Below, piece after piece: positions 17,956-26,033 of a stretch of 64,000 nucleotides of DNA; within the stretch, counting starts at the first letter, position 1, and every line of letters begins with the position of its first letter. The stretch lies in the NCBI GenBank assembly GCA_022792835.1, contig JAAWBT010000038.1:1-64000 (forward strand), written 5' to 3'. The notes under the pieces were generated by a model that was given only the letters and a program-made list of their open reading frames with translations, was not told the DNA's origin and searched no databases. The DNA comes from Lachnospiraceae bacterium. Its GTDB lineage: Bacteria > Bacillota > Clostridia > Lachnospirales > Lachnospiraceae. The translations under genes and the position numbers were made by a program.

Positions 17956-18210
17956 TAGCGGGGGTGGAATATTGGGGAGACCGGAGTATTGCGAGGCAGC
18001 TTTCCATCGCAGACACGGCGGCACGCCTATCGTCTGCTCTCGGAATGATCCTTTCTGCCCGATTATGATTCGGGTCGTTAAAAGCGGTCTGCCGGATTGG
18101 CTGTCGTCATGTTCAGACGAAAATTGACAGTCTCACAGACCAGAGACTTTTGACACCAGAATCCAATTATACGGGCAATCTCTTCCGTCTATTCACCGAA
18201 AAGCGCAGTC
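17956..18210. other. gene-free stretch between argJ and the NSS transporter
   Basis: Together with the promoter this makes 315 nt without a gene. I find no open frame with a ribosome site. A short stem (CCCGA...TCGGG, around 18058-18075) has no T-run after it, so I do not call a terminator. The separation from argJ together with the promoter suggests the cluster is made of two transcription units. Confidence 0.5.
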
Positions 18211-19434
18211 TCAGGAACGGTAATCTGCGTTGATCTTGACGTAATTGTAGGTCAGATCGCAGCCCCAGGCCGTAGCGGTTTCTGTGCCTGCCTTCATGTC
18301 GGCGATGGCTGTCACTTCCTCTTCGGAGAGGATCTTTGTGGCTTCCTCCTCACTGTAGCCGGTGGAGACGCCGTTTTCCACGATCTTAAGTTTTCCGGCC
18401 CTGCTCTCAAACCAGATATCTACCTGCTCCGGATCAAATGACACGCCAGAATAGCCCAGAGCGCACAGGATCCGGCCCCAGTTGGCGTCATGGCCATAGA
18501 CAGCCGCTTTGGTGAGGCTGGAGGTGACTACTGATTTTGCGAGGATTCTGGCGGCTTCCTTTGTGGGCGCACCTGAAATTTTCACTTCAAAGAGGCAGGT
18601 CGCCCCCTCTCCATCCCCGGCAATCTTTTTGGAGAGTTCCTCCATGACCACATGAAGCGCCTCGCAAAATGCACGATAATCTTCCTTTTCCTCCGTGATC
18701 TCTTCATTTCCCGCCAAGCCGTTGGCCAAAAGGAGAACGCTGTCGTTGGTGGAGGTGTCCCCGTCCACAGAAATCATATTGAAGGTGTCCACCACATCGT
18801 CGCTGAGCGCTTTCTGCAAAAGGCTGTGGGATATCTTTACGTCACTTACCACAAAACAGAGCATAGTTGCCATATTAGGATGAATCATACCAGAGCCCTT
18901 GCACATTCCGGCCACGGTCACCGTCTTGCCGCCGATCACCGTCTCCACAGCAATTTCCTTTGGCTTTGTATCTGTGGTCATGATCGCTTCGGCTGCCAGT
19001 GCCCCGGCTTTTTGGTCACTTCCAAGCGCCTCTTTCAACGTCCTGACCCCCTCCGTGATCTTGTCCATAGGAAGCTTTGCCCCGATCACTCCCGTGGAAG
19101 CAACCAGCACGGCGTCCGCCGGGATGCCAAGCGCCTCGCCTGCTGTCTTTGCCGTCTCTTTACAGTGGCCCAGGCCCTCCGCTCCGGTGCAGGCATTGGC
19201 CACGCCGCTGTTGACTACCACAGCCTGTGCATAGTCACTTTCATGGACCACCTGGTAATCCCACTTGACCGGTGCAGCCTTCACCACATTGGTCGTAAAA
19301 ACTCCTGCCGCCACACAGGGAACCTGGCTGTAAACCATAGCCATATCCTTCGTTCCGCCTTTTTTAATCCCCGCGCTCACTCCCGCCGCCCAAAATCCCT
19401 TCGGCGCTGTCACGCCGCCGTCAATCCATTTCAT
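18211..19434 (-). CDS. argJ: bifunctional ornithine acetyltransferase / N-acetylglutamate synthase
   Basis: 407 residues, the normal ArgJ length. The self-cleavage site is seen in HPNMATMLCF, where the Thr of MATM becomes the nucleophile of the beta chain. ArgJ transfers the acetyl group from acetylornithine to glutamate, recycling it, and many also use acetyl-CoA. GGAGGAAT precedes the start. It follows argC after 247 nt that contain a large palindromic element. Confidence 0.95.
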   Translation of the reverse strand: MKWIDGGVTAPKGFWAAGVSAGIKKGGTKDMAMVYSQVPCVAAGVFTTNVVKAAPVKWDYQVVHESDYAQAVVVNSGVANACTGAEGLGHCKETAKTAGEALGIPADAVLVASTGVIGAKLPMDKITEGVRTLKEALGSDQKAGALAAEAIMTTDTKPKEIAVETVIGGKTVTVAGMCKGSGMIHPNMATMLCFVVSDVKISHSLLQKALSDDVVDTFNMISVDGDTSTNDSVLLLANGLAGNEEITEEKEDYRAFCEALHVVMEELSKKIAGDGEGATCLFEVKISGAPTKEAARILAKSVVTSSLTKAAVYGHDANWGRILCALGYSGVSFDPEQVDIWFESRAGKLKIVENGVSTGYSEEEATKILSEEEVTAIADMKAGTETATAWGCDLTYNYVKINADYRS

Positions 19435-19510
19435 AAGTCCGATTCCTCCTAAATATACAAGTGTAGGTTTTTCTTCCGCTTTTTTGAACTTCTCAGCCAG
19501 CGTCCTTGCA

Positions 19511-19661
19511 GGAAGAAAATCGTTTTTTCTAAGCCGGAACCATTTGAAAGCCGCCGGTACTTAGAGAATTCCAACCATAAGCGAAGGAATTCTCTTATGT
19601 AGCGCTGCGAGCTTTCAAGAGCGGAAGCATGTTCCGGTACGAAAAGAACCGATTTTCTTCC
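19511..19661. repeat. 151-nt composite palindrome between argC and argJ
   Basis: Nested inverted arms: 19511-19522 with 19650-19661 (12 bp perfect), 19534-19540 with 19631-19637 (7 bp), 19544-19551 with 19611-19618 (8 bp) and 19563-19572 with 19586-19595 (10 bp), plus an A/T-rich imperfect part next to the outer arm. It fills most of the argC-argJ gap and carries no open frame. It could be a small non-autonomous palindromic insertion of MITE or REP type, or an mRNA processing/stability structure of the arg transcript. Confidence 0.8.
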
Positions 19662-19681
19662 GTCATACGCTGCAAGCCACT

Positions 19682-20722
19682 TTAGGGAAACAGCGGCACC
19701 CGTCCAAGCCCCATAGCCTCTGGCAGTCCGAACATCAGGTTCATATTCTGGACTGCCTGTCCCGCCGCTCCTTTGACCAGATTGTCCAGAGCACCAATGG
19801 CGATGATTCTCCCGGTCCGCTCGTCAATCTTAAAATTGATATCCACAAAATTGCTGCCTTCCACCCAGCGGGTCTCCGGATACACTCCCTCCGGAAGAAG
19901 ACGAATGAAATATTCGTTCCCGTAATACTTTTCGTAAGCCGCTTTTACTTCCCCGTAGGAAACGGATTTGATAAGGGAGGCATAGGCTGTGGCCAGGATC
20001 CCTCGGTTCATGGGAACCAGATGTGGCGTAAAGTTAAGGACCACCGGCTTCCCGCAGGCATAGCCAAGCTGTTCCTCAATCTCCGGCGTATGGCGATGGC
20101 TCGCGATCCCGTATGCCTTGATGCTCTCGTTGACCTCACAGAAGAGGTTTTGTACCTTAGCTCCCCGCCCGGCCCCCGAAGTACCGGACTTGGCATCAAT
20201 TATAATAGAAGAAACATCTACAAGCCCTTCCTTCACAAGCGGATACAATGTAAGGATGGAGCAGGTGGTGTAGCAGCCTGGATTGGCTATAAGCCTAGCC
20301 TTTTTCACATCCTCTCTGTTGATCTCACACAGACCATAGACTGCTTCCCCGATATACTGAGGGCTTTTGTGCTCCAATCCATACCATTTTTCGTACACCT
20401 TTACATCCTTGATGCGAAAATCCGCGCTCAAATCCACAATCTTCGTCTTTTCCAGAATCCTATCATTTATAAGAGAAGCACAAAGTCCCTGGGGCGTCGC
20501 CGTAAAAATTATATCTGCTTCATCCGCCAGCTCCTCCATGTTGTCATCCAGACATTTCGCGTCCGCCTGCCGGAACATATTCCGGTAGATGGAGGAATAT
20601 TCCTCCCCCACATAGCTTCTGGAACCGTACCAGACGACCTCTGCCTCCGGGTGCCCCAAAAGAAGTCCTGCCAGCTCCGCCCCCGCATATCCGGTGGAGC
20701 CGATAATTCCTGCTTTTATCAT
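19682..20722 (-). CDS. argC: N-acetyl-gamma-glutamyl-phosphate reductase
   Basis: 346 residues from the ATG at 20722, the usual length; an upstream start would add nine residues. The N-terminal Rossmann motif GSTGYAGAEL (8-17) binds NADP, and the catalytic cysteine is C150 in NPGCYTT. It reduces acetylglutamyl phosphate to the semialdehyde. First gene of the arg transcript, behind a promoter with a candidate ARG box. Confidence 0.95.
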   Translation of the reverse strand: MIKAGIIGSTGYAGAELAGLLLGHPEAEVVWYGSRSYVGEEYSSIYRNMFRQADAKCLDDNMEELADEADIIFTATPQGLCASLINDRILEKTKIVDLSADFRIKDVKVYEKWYGLEHKSPQYIGEAVYGLCEINREDVKKARLIANPGCYTTCSILTLYPLVKEGLVDVSSIIIDAKSGTSGAGRGAKVQNLFCEVNESIKAYGIASHRHTPEIEEQLGYACGKPVVLNFTPHLVPMNRGILATAYASLIKSVSYGEVKAAYEKYYGNEYFIRLLPEGVYPETRWVEGSNFVDINFKIDERTGRIIAIGALDNLVKGAAGQAVQNMNLMFGLPEAMGLGRVPLFP

Positions 20723-20874
20723 AATCCTGCTGTCCTTTCTGTCCTGCAAACTTCCATCCAGTAAATACTCATGCCTATTTTACACATCCTTTTTTCTTTT
20801 GTCCAGCCCCTTTCCTGGGATGGAGCTTTGCAGCCATTCCTTCCCCAGTCCTCTCTTCATCGACGCATTTCATA

Positions 20875-20903
20875 ATTATACATTATTAATGCATAATATT
20901 CAA
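20875..20903 (-). promoter_or_regulatory. argC promoter
   Basis: Minus strand: -35 TTGAAT (20898-20903), 17-nt spacer, perfect -10 TATAAT (20875-20880), about 150 nt before argC. The -35 overlaps the candidate ARG box, so a bound repressor would block it. Confidence 0.7.
20890..20902. promoter_or_regulatory. candidate ARG box (ArgR/AhrC operator)
   Basis: TGCATAATATTCA has the half-site pattern TGMAT...ATKCA of ARG boxes, though with three rather than four central A/T bases. The surrounding DNA is very A/T-rich, as at known sites. It overlaps the argC -35 and sits 28 nt before the argG -35, so could serve both. Confidence 0.45.
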
Positions 20904-20929
20904 GTATTTTTTTTATTTTTAATTAGGGG

Positions 20930-20958
20930 TTGCATTTTCCCTTATTTTGTTGTATATT
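20930..20958 (+). promoter_or_regulatory. argG promoter
   Basis: -35 TTGCAT (20930-20935), 17-nt spacer, -10 TATATT (20953-20958). Transcription would start near 20965, giving a leader of about 370 nt before argG, long enough for RNA-based control. Confidence 0.65.
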
Positions 20959-21014
20959 TATTCCCGTGGCAATGAGCAGGCCAGTATGGCGGCGGATATT
21001 TGCCCAAAAAATTC

Positions 21015-21290
21015 TACCATCGGTTGACAAGAGCATACACGGTCGGAGAAGGGGGAATTTCTACATGGGCTGCGTTACTCTCTCCGTGTACCTCTCTGTA
21101 CGCGTCGTTCCAGTACCTTGCCCATGGGAAACTTCCCCTCTTTCCGACTCCCAGACTCCACCTGCAGTGATTTGGCTGTTTTTCAAGGCGGACGATGGAG
21201 GCGTACTGGATGTACGCGGAGAGAGGACAACGCAAAAAAACCGGCAAATCATGCAGACTGGAGCGTGTGTGTCCTTGTCAACCGATGGTA
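21015..21290 (+). promoter_or_regulatory. structured argG leader RNA with two competing folds
   Basis: Outer helix: 21015-21031 pairs with 21274-21290 (17 bp perfect) and extends inward by 21034-21041 with 21264-21271. Fold A inside: 21042-21047/21143-21148, 21052-21057/21133-21138, 21064-21070/21120-21126, with hairpins 21085-21091/21098-21104 and 21201-21206/21212-21217. Fold B: 21071-21076/21229-21234 plus 21078-21091/21212-21225 (14 bp, one G-U). A and B cannot coexist. No T-box sequence or known riboswitch core is recognised. Confidence 0.6.
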
Positions 21291-21335
21291 TCGAACGAAT
21301 ACAAAATTTTATTTTCACGAGGAGGAATAAATATT

Positions 21336-22553
21336 ATGAAAGAAAAAGTAGTTCTTGCCTACTCCGGCGGCCTGGATACCTCGGTACTGATCCCCTGGCT
21401 CAAGGAAAATTATGATTATGAAGTGATCTGCGTCTGTATTGACGTGGGACAAGGCAGCGAGCTGGACGGCCTGGAGGAGAGAGCCATCTCCACCGGCGCC
21501 TCCAAACTCTATATTGAACATGTAGTCGATGAATTCTGTGATGAATACATTCTTCCCTGCATCAAGGCCGGCGCTGTATATGAGCACAAGTATATGTTGG
21601 GCACAGCCATGGCAAGACCCCTGATCGCCAAGATTCTGGTGGACATTGCCGAGAAGGAAGGCGCTGTCGCCATCTGTCACGGCGCCACCGGAAAAGGCAA
21701 CGATCAGGTACGGTTCGAGCTTGGCATCAAGGCCCTGGCCCCTCATCTGAAGATCATCGCCCCCTGGCGGATCTGGGATATGAAGTCCCGCGAGGACGAG
21801 CTGCGCTACTGTGAGAGCCACGGCATCAAACTGCCCTTCAAGGCAGACAGCAGCTACAGTCGTGACCGGAACCTTTGGCACATCAGCCACGAAGGACTGG
21901 AGCTTGAGGATCCCGGCAATGCCCCTAACTACGATCACATGCTGGTTCTGGGACAGACACCGGAGAAGGCGCCTGAGGAGGGTGAAACCATCTCTCTCAC
22001 CTTCAAAGAGGGAACGCCCGTGGCTCTGAACGGAAAAGAAATGAAGCTGTCTGAGATCATTGCCCAGCTGAATGCCCTGGGCGGTAAACACGGCATCGGT
22101 ATTGTGGACATCGTAGAAAACAGAATGGTGGGAATGAAGTCCCGCGGCGTTTATGAGACTCCCGGCGGAACCATTCTCATGGAGGCCCACGACCAGCTTG
22201 AGGAACTGATCCTCGACAAAGAGACTCTGGCCATGAAAAAGGATGTGGGCAACAAATTCGCTGATATCGTTTATTCTGCAAAATGGTTCTCCCCGCTGCG
22301 GGAAGCCTGCCAGGCATTTGTGGAATCCACTCAGAAGTTTGTGACCGGTGAATGCAAGATGAAGCTCTATAAGGGCAATATCATCAAACAGGGAACCACC
22401 TCCCCTTACTCCATGTACAATGAGAGCATCGCTTCCTTCACCACCGGCGATCTCTACGATCATCACGACGCAGAGGGTTTTATCAACCTCTACGGCCTCT
22501 CCACTATGGTACGGGCCATGAAGATGGAAGAGATTGCAAAGAACGAAAAATAA
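21336..22553 (+). CDS. argG: argininosuccinate synthase
   Basis: 405 residues from the ATG at 21336, preceded by GAGGAGG; the open frame upstream is leader. The N-terminal ATP-pyrophosphatase loop YSGGLDTS (9-16) is intact, followed by conserved [13 protein letters not shown]. It joins citrulline and aspartate with ATP to give argininosuccinate. Divergent from argC. argF and argH are not in this window. Confidence 0.96.
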   Translation: MKEKVVLAYSGGLDTSVLIPWLKENYDYEVICVCIDVGQGSELDGLEERAISTGASKLYIEHVVDEFCDEYILPCIKAGAVYEHKYMLGTAMARPLIAKILVDIAEKEGAVAICHGATGKGNDQVRFELGIKALAPHLKIIAPWRIWDMKSREDELRYCESHGIKLPFKADSSYSRDRNLWHISHEGLELEDPGNAPNYDHMLVLGQTPEKAPEEGETISLTFKEGTPVALNGKEMKLSEIIAQLNALGGKHGIGIVDIVENRMVGMKSRGVYETPGGTILMEAHDQLEELILDKETLAMKKDVGNKFADIVYSAKWFSPLREACQAFVESTQKFVTGECKMKLYKGNIIKQGTTSPYSMYNESIASFTTGDLYDHHDAEGFINLYGLSTMVRAMKMEEIAKNEK

Positions 22554-22560
22554 GACAAAT

Positions 22561-22612
22561 GAGGCCGCAGGTACGGGGATTCATTCCCGGCCGGCGGCCT
22601 CTAAACATTTCT
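22561..22612 (+). terminator. intrinsic terminator after argG
   Basis: GAGGCCGC (22561-22568) pairs with GCGGCCTC (22594-22601), with a smaller CGGG/CCCG pairing inside the loop, followed by a T-rich tract ending TTTGACTTTT. Confidence 0.8.
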
Positions 22613-22620
22613 TTGACTTT

Positions 22621-22649
22621 TCATATAATACATAAAAAAATCCATACTG
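22621..22649 (+). promoter_or_regulatory. sigma-G/F-like promoter of spoVAE
   Basis: TCATA (22621-22625), 17-nt spacer, CATACTG (22643-22649), 47 nt before the start codon. This resembles the forespore sigma consensus (GMATR and CATNMTA). Forespore expression is expected for SpoVA proteins. Confidence 0.4.
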
Positions 22650-22695
22650 CACAGACTATTTCCAAAACTATTATGTGAGAAAGGTCGTACACAGT

Positions 22696-23052
22696 ATGGA
22701 TTATTTAAAAGCATTCCTGGTGGGCGGACTCATCTGTGCCCTGGTCCAAATCCTCATGGATAAGACAAAATTGATGCCGGGCCGTATCATGGTGCTTCTG
22801 GTCTGCTCCGGAGTGGCCCTGGGCTTCCTTGGCGTCTATGAACCTTTTATCGAGTGGGCAGGCTCCGGCGCTTCCGTCCCCCTTCTTGGTTTCGGGAACA
22901 CCTTATTCAAAGGGGTCAAGGAAAGCATCGGCGAGGAGGGAATCCTGGGCCTGTTCCTGGGAGGCTTAAAGGCGTCTGCCGCAGGAATCAGCGCCGCCCT
23001 GGTCTTTGGCTACATCGGCTCTCTGATCTTCAATCCCAAAATGAAAGACTAA
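22696..23052 (+). CDS. spoVAE: stage V sporulation protein AE (SpoVAE)
   Basis: 118 residues from the ATG at 22696, matching the short SpoVAE(b) form; a GTG at 22675 would add seven residues. Three to four hydrophobic segments and the hallmark pattern (LKAFLVGGLICALVQILMD, VPLLGFGNTL, GGLKASAAGI) identify the family. SpoVA proteins form the inner-membrane channel for dipicolinate-Ca uptake into the spore and release at germination. It stands alone here; spoVAC and spoVAD, usually its operon partners, are not adjacent. Its stop overlaps that of the convergent hydrolase by 4 nt. Confidence 0.92.
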   Translation: MDYLKAFLVGGLICALVQILMDKTKLMPGRIMVLLVCSGVALGFLGVYEPFIEWAGSGASVPLLGFGNTLFKGVKESIGEEGILGLFLGGLKASAAGISAALVFGYIGSLIFNPKMKD

Positions 23053-24431
23053 TAGAACACATGGCCGCCGATGACTATGCCCTCATAGCCAGGTTTAATG
23101 GTTCGGAAATGCAGCAGACCGCCAATATGGTTTTCACTGCCGCTCATGGCGACCTCTGCTGCCCGTCTGCAGTCTCCGCCCACCCCGTTTTGCAACAGCT
23201 TCCGATATTTCGGGCCGTCCCAGGGACTGAACTGATAGGGCTGGGAGAGAACTCCTATCATCGTATTGGGGTATAGGCCGCTGGCAATCCGGTTCATAAC
23301 CACATTGCCCACAGCCACCTTTCCCTCCCAGGGCTCCATATTGGCCTCCCGATAGATCATAGCAGCCAAAAGTTCCACATCGCTGTAAACAGAATAGTCA
23401 AATTCTGCCGGTTCCTCCGGTTCAGAAGGCTGGGGCGCAGGAGTAGGGTCGCTGGGGGTCTGATCTGCAGAGGGAGGATTCTCAGAAGGCGGTTCCTGGC
23501 CGGGAGTCTCATTTGTCCCCGGATTCCCGGAAGGCTCTTCTGCGCTGCCTCCGGATGGCCCAGAAGGTTTGGCTCCGGGAGCTGCCGCATTGCTGCCCAG
23601 CCCGTCTGCCACCTGCTGTTCCCGCTCCTCTTCCTCTCTCCTCCTCGCCTCTTCGGCCAGCTTGGCCATCCGCGCTTCCGCCTCCAGCTCCTTTTGCTGA
23701 AGCTCTCTCCGGTACTGGGACAATTCGCCCTGGGCATCCTCCAGCTCCTCAGCACACGCCTCCATCTTTTCGCTGGTCTCTGCAACGGCGAGGAGCACCT
23801 GGCTCTGCTTTCCCTGTGTCTGTGCGATCACCTGATCAAGCTCTGCCTGGTCCGTCAAAAGATCCTCTTCCTTTTTTGCCACCAATTCCCTGGTTTCCTG
23901 GTAGGCCGCCAGCATATTCCTGTCATATTCTGCCAGCTCCATGGCATATTCTGCCCGGTTGAGGATGGACGAAAGGCTTTCTGCGGAAAAAACCAGTTCA
24001 ATGAAGCCCGTATCCCCGTTTTCATACATATACTGAATCCGTTTCTTCATGGCCTCGTACTGATCCGCTTCCGTTTCCTTGGCCGCAAGAAGCTCCTTCG
24101 CGGTCACTTCCAGCCTGGCCTGAAGCTCTGTCTGCCTGGCCGAAAGCTCTGAAAGCTCTGTCGTCAAAACGTCAAGCTGCCCGTTCAGCTCATCCAGATA
24201 ACCGGCAAACCGCGTCTTGGCATCCTGAAGGTCTTTGGCTTTCTCTTCTGCCTGTGCCACCCGCTCTTTTGCCTCCTCCACCTCCTCGTCAGAGGCAAGG
24301 ACAGGCAGAGACCAAACTCCAGTCACTCCTCCGGCAGCCGTCAAGACTGCTGCCAGAAACAGAGCCTTTCCCTGGCGCCGGACTTTTCTGTATATTTTTA
24401 CAAAATTCTTTTTTGCATTCTGTCTCTTCAT
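23049..24431 (-). CDS. secreted coiled-coil protein with SleB-type cell-wall hydrolase domain
   Basis: 460 residues from the ATG at 24431, behind AGGAAAA. A basic N-terminus and hydrophobic stretch (about 21-47, ending VLASDEE) form a signal peptide. Residues 48-265 are a long coiled coil like that of PcsB/EnvC-type regulators. About 268-340 is a Pro/Glu/Ser/Gly linker. The C-terminal 115 residues are the Hydrolase_2/SleB domain (AAMIYREANMEPWEGKVAVGN), a lytic transglycosylase acting on cortex or wall peptidoglycan. Wall remodelling in division or germination is likely; the placement beside spoVAE hints at spores. Confidence 0.88.
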   Translation of the reverse strand: MKRQNAKKNFVKIYRKVRRQGKALFLAAVLTAAGGVTGVWSLPVLASDEEVEEAKERVAQAEEKAKDLQDAKTRFAGYLDELNGQLDVLTTELSELSARQTELQARLEVTAKELLAAKETEADQYEAMKKRIQYMYENGDTGFIELVFSAESLSSILNRAEYAMELAEYDRNMLAAYQETRELVAKKEEDLLTDQAELDQVIAQTQGKQSQVLLAVAETSEKMEACAEELEDAQGELSQYRRELQQKELEAEARMAKLAEEARRREEEEREQQVADGLGSNAAAPGAKPSGPSGGSAEEPSGNPGTNETPGQEPPSENPPSADQTPSDPTPAPQPSEPEEPAEFDYSVYSDVELLAAMIYREANMEPWEGKVAVGNVVMNRIASGLYPNTMIGVLSQPYQFSPWDGPKYRKLLQNGVGGDCRRAAEVAMSGSENHIGGLLHFRTIKPGYEGIVIGGHVFY

Positions 24432-24446
24432 ATGGCATTTTTCCTG

Positions 24447-24468
24447 CAGGAGCTCCATAAAGCTCCTG
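24447..24468. other. small hairpin in the 5' leader of the SleB-type hydrolase gene
   Basis: CAGGAGCT and AGCTCCTG form a perfect 8-bp stem with a 6-nt loop, ending 16 nt before the start codon and next to its ribosome site. It contains an AGGAG sequence that would be hidden when folded. Confidence 0.4.
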
Positions 24469-24577
24469 TTCTCAAAGTCATTTTCACGTAGGAACATTGC
24501 CATTATACTACAAAATATGACAGGGTTCAACAGGAGAAAGTCTTGAGCTTCCTGGTAAAATGGCCCTCTCTCATCCC

Positions 24578-26017
24578 TTACTCGTATTGGCCAAGCACCT
24601 TATCATAGATTTCCAGCGCATCGTCAAGTACCTTTGTGGTGTCCAGGGAGAGATAGGTTTTTCCTCCCACCGCGACAATGAGACCTTCCGCTGCCAGCGC
24701 CATGGAAAGTTCCACCATGTTCATGTAGGCGTCCATCACCTGCGCCTTCATCTTTGGCCCGTCTTTGTAGAAATAAGGAATGTGCTGCAGGCCGCCCAGG
24801 TCAATGTGGAGAATCGACTGGTGATTAAACAGGATAGCCGGAATCTCATATTTCTCTGTCATGGCAGAAATTTCCCGCATGAAGTAGTCCGCCGCGCCAG
24901 AAAGCTTCTCATGGACCTGTTCTGCCTCCAAAGCCCGGATCGCTGCAAGGCCCGCGCAGGCTGTCAGATGATTGGCCGAAAGGGTTCCTCCAACCTTCAC
25001 CTTTTTTTCTGCGGCGGCATTGATCCCGGCTGCAAGAAGATCCATAATCTCTCTTCTCCCCCCAAGGGCCCCGGCCGCAGGCAGACCGCCGCCGATGATC
25101 TTGCCGAACACCGTGATATCTGGTTTCGTCCCATAAATGGCCTGAGCCCCTCCCATGCCAAGGCGGAAGCCTGTAACCACCTCATCGTAGACCAGAAGCA
25201 TACCATATTTGCGGCACAGCTTCTCAGCCTCTCTGTGGTACTCTATGGTGGTGGGTACGATCCCGCTGTCCTGCCCCACCGCCTCCATGATGAATGCCGC
25301 CGCTCCACCGTCTTTTTGATGTTTTAAAATCTCATGTTCCAATATTTCCAGGTCATTTACAGGGACTGCATGGGTATATTGATAACAATCCCCCGGAATT
25401 CCCCTGCACATTCCATTATCTTCAGCCGCCGTGCCCCCATTGTACACAAGCTGGTCACTCCAGCCGTGATAACCTCCCAAAATGCGGATGATATGTTTTT
25501 TCCCGGTATAAGCCCTGGCCAGACGGATTGCTATGATGTCCGCTTCTGTCCCGCTTCCCATCATCCTGACCATCTCCACAGACGGGTAATACTTACAAAT
25601 CAATTCAGAAAATTCCCGTTCTTTTACGCTGTAGAGTCCTGTGACCGGCCCTTTTTCCCGGAGCATATCAACAGTCGCATCCCTCACCGCCGGATAATTA
25701 TTTCCCAGGATGATCGGTCCTCCCGCGCACAGAAAATCAATGTACCGGTTTCCGTCAATATCATACAGATAGGGGCCCTCTGCCCGGTCCATGGCAATGG
25801 AAAAGGGATAATTGTTGGCAAGGTTATGCTGGATCCCTCCGGGAATACAGGCTTTTGCCCTCTCGGCTTCTTCTTTGGACAGACGACATTTTTCGTCATA
25901 GACTTTCTTATAACGCTCGACCGCACTCCGCTTCAGGTGCTTTCTGTTTTGAATCACATATCCCGCCTGCGCATGAACCGCCTCATAGTCAAAGGGGTTC
26001 TCAATATATTTTGACAT
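24578..26017 (-). CDS. class III aminotransferase, glutamate-1-semialdehyde-aminomutase-like
   Basis: 479 residues, about 50 longer than HemL, with an N-terminal extension of 40-45 residues. DEVVTGFR and FGKIIGGGLPAAGA carry the cofactor Asp and Schiff-base Lys; MMGSGTEADIIAIRLARA is the HemL-like phosphate region. With no heme genes nearby and a place at the end of a sugar/acyl-amine catabolic operon, it more likely transaminates an amine or amino sugar-derived product than makes aminolevulinate. Starts 16 nt after the deacylase gene. Confidence 0.85.
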   Translation of the reverse strand: MSKYIENPFDYEAVHAQAGYVIQNRKHLKRSAVERYKKVYDEKCRLSKEEAERAKACIPGGIQHNLANNYPFSIAMDRAEGPYLYDIDGNRYIDFLCAGGPIILGNNYPAVRDATVDMLREKGPVTGLYSVKEREFSELICKYYPSVEMVRMMGSGTEADIIAIRLARAYTGKKHIIRILGGYHGWSDQLVYNGGTAAEDNGMCRGIPGDCYQYTHAVPVNDLEILEHEILKHQKDGGAAAFIMEAVGQDSGIVPTTIEYHREAEKLCRKYGMLLVYDEVVTGFRLGMGGAQAIYGTKPDITVFGKIIGGGLPAAGALGGRREIMDLLAAGINAAAEKKVKVGGTLSANHLTACAGLAAIRALEAEQVHEKLSGAADYFMREISAMTEKYEIPAILFNHQSILHIDLGGLQHIPYFYKDGPKMKAQVMDAYMNMVELSMALAAEGLIVAVGGKTYLSLDTTKVLDDALEIYDKVLGQYE

Positions 26018-26033
26018 TCTTGTTCTTCCTCCT

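Larger units (their letters stand above)
20723..21335. other. 613-nt argC-argG divergent region
   Basis: No credible gene. From left to right it holds the argC leader and promoter, a candidate ARG box, the argG promoter, and about 370 nt of transcribed, highly structured argG leader. An open frame across the leader runs into argG in another frame and has no ribosome site. Confidence 0.75.

Noticed and set aside
21015-21290. T-box riboswitch before argG
   Set aside because: No T-box consensus (AGGGTGGNACCGCG-like) and no terminator with a T-run in the right place.
20930-21415. Open frame across the argG leader with several Arg codons, suggesting an arginine leader peptide
   Set aside because: No ribosome binding site before its ATG codons, no nearby stop (it runs into argG in another frame), and the composition follows the RNA hairpins rather than a protein.
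24578-26017. HemL (glutamate-1-semialdehyde aminomutase)
   Set aside because: The fold matches, but the protein is about 50 residues longer, no heme genes are near, and it sits in a catabolic operon.
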